Shown here piece by piece: positions 63,710 to 64,000 of a DNA stretch of 64,000 nucleotides (its first letter is position 1; each line of letters opens with the position of its first letter). A program made the translations under genes and the position numbers. The notes below the pieces were generated by a model, which had not been told where the DNA came from, did not search any database, and worked only from the letters and a program-made list of their open reading frames with translations. This DNA comes from Bin55 sp963667455 (GTDB lineage: Bacteria; Pseudomonadota; Gammaproteobacteria; Pseudomonadales; Azotimanducaceae), in assembly GCA_963667455.2 (NCBI GenBank), contig CAXXFR010000003.1, forward strand, positions 60,391 to 124,390, given 5' to 3'.

Positions 63710-64000
63710 GAGTGATGTATCGAGTCAGTATCTGACAGCACTGTTACTCATTGCCCCAAGTCTTCAACGGGGATTGGAGATCGCACTGACCGGCGAACAG
63801 GTCAGTGCTTCTTACGTTGAAATCACACGTAGAGAAATGATCAAGCGAGGAGTCAACCCGCGAATAACTGAAAGCGGATTCGCAATCGAACCAGCCGAAT
63901 ATTCAGAAAGTGAAGTTCGAATCGAAGGAGATGCGTCCGCATCGACTTACTTTGCGGCATTGGCGACCCTGCACCGGTCGAGGGTAGAGTTCCAAAACCT
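63627..64000 (+). pseudogene. aroA: EPSP-synthase-like protein, continuation, runs off the window
   Basis: In the frame after the extra base the sequence reads LGCTVQSESGYLPITIRGPV, then SQYLTALLLIAPSLQ, SASYVEITRREMIKRGV and EGDASASTYFAALATL. These are the expected blocks of the second half of the enzyme (LGa-x-v, S-Q-x-x-S/T-A-L-L, S-x-x-Y-x-x-I-T, E-G-D-A-S-x-x-x-Y-F). The gene is cut off at 64000. Confidence 0.7.

Noticed and set aside
1..64000. CRISPR array or prophage
   Set aside because: No regularly spaced repeats and no phage structural, integrase or lysis genes were seen; defence genes alone do not indicate either.

Overview
The window looks like a chromosomal stretch of a free-living, heterotrophic, Gram-negative bacterium, most likely a pseudomonadotal (gammaproteobacterial-type) lineage. 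The basis is the gene content: class I fumarase, RsgA, a Liv-type transporter, a single-chain acyl-CoA carboxylase, a periplasmic PQQ/cytochrome c dehydrogenase and lipoprotein signals. Base composition is mixed by eye, GTG and TTG starts are common, and Shine-Dalgarno sites are often weak. I cannot place it more precisely. No rRNA, tRNA or CRISPR array was seen.

Layout. 0-4.2 kb: the end of a large protein with a golvesin-like C-terminal domain, then a frameshifted secreted protein made of carboxypeptidase-regulatory-like repeats. 4.5-16.3 kb: acyl-CoA metabolism (malonyl-CoA synthetase, acetoacetyl-CoA synthetase, biotin-dependent acyl-CoA carboxylase), an MFS carrier, threonine ammonia-lyase, a flavodoxin-fold protein and a membrane-anchored helical-repeat protein. 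16.6-22.5 kb: a fumarase gene overlapping a MacB-like export operon (adaptor, ATPase, two permeases). 22.6-32.1 kb: 3-methyladenine glycosylase, then an alpha/beta-hydrolase-fold protein, a luciferase-like monooxygenase and a flavin-dependent halogenase-like protein. Next come a regulator/metallopeptidase-fold gene divergent from a DUF2188 gene around a palindromic operator, and two tandem Rieske-domain paralogues of unknown function. 32.4-46 kb: an accessory patchwork with a Fic remnant, an esterase-fold protein without its serine, an aminotransferase, transposase debris and a C15-peptidase-fold protein without its cysteine. It continues with an enolase-superfamily enzyme, an orphan AbiEi-type antitoxin, a Gfo/Idh/MocA oxidoreductase, a Liv-type binding lipoprotein, a phosphorothioate-DNA-type HNH nuclease and RsgA. 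46.3-47.9 kb: an AT-rich restriction-modification pair. 48-54.6 kb: a livHMGF-acyl-CoA ligase operon and a crotonase. 54.8-61.3 kb: PQQ/cytochrome dehydrogenase with a coupled ankyrin protein, epoxide hydrolase, beta-lactamase-like esterase and acyl-CoA dehydrogenase. 61.6-64 kb: a methyltransferase-HNH gene broken by frameshifts, and a frameshifted EPSP-synthase-like gene running off the end.

How it fits together. Much of the window serves uptake (Liv transporter), activation (three acyl-CoA synthetases) and oxidation or carboxylation of organic acids. Interspersed are genome-defence genes: a type II R-M pair, a type IV-like HNH nuclease, a methyltransferase-HNH gene, an AbiEi-type antitoxin and a Fic relic. 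Two patterns recur. Four enzyme-fold proteins lack a canonical catalytic residue (Ser to Gly, His to Arg, Ser to Ala, Cys to Ser). At least five reading-frame breaks occur, four of them in or next to short homopolymers, so assembly error must be excluded before any biological reading. The least explained functional unit is the flavin monooxygenase/halogenase-like/hydrolase-fold cassette and the neighbouring tandem Rieske proteins.
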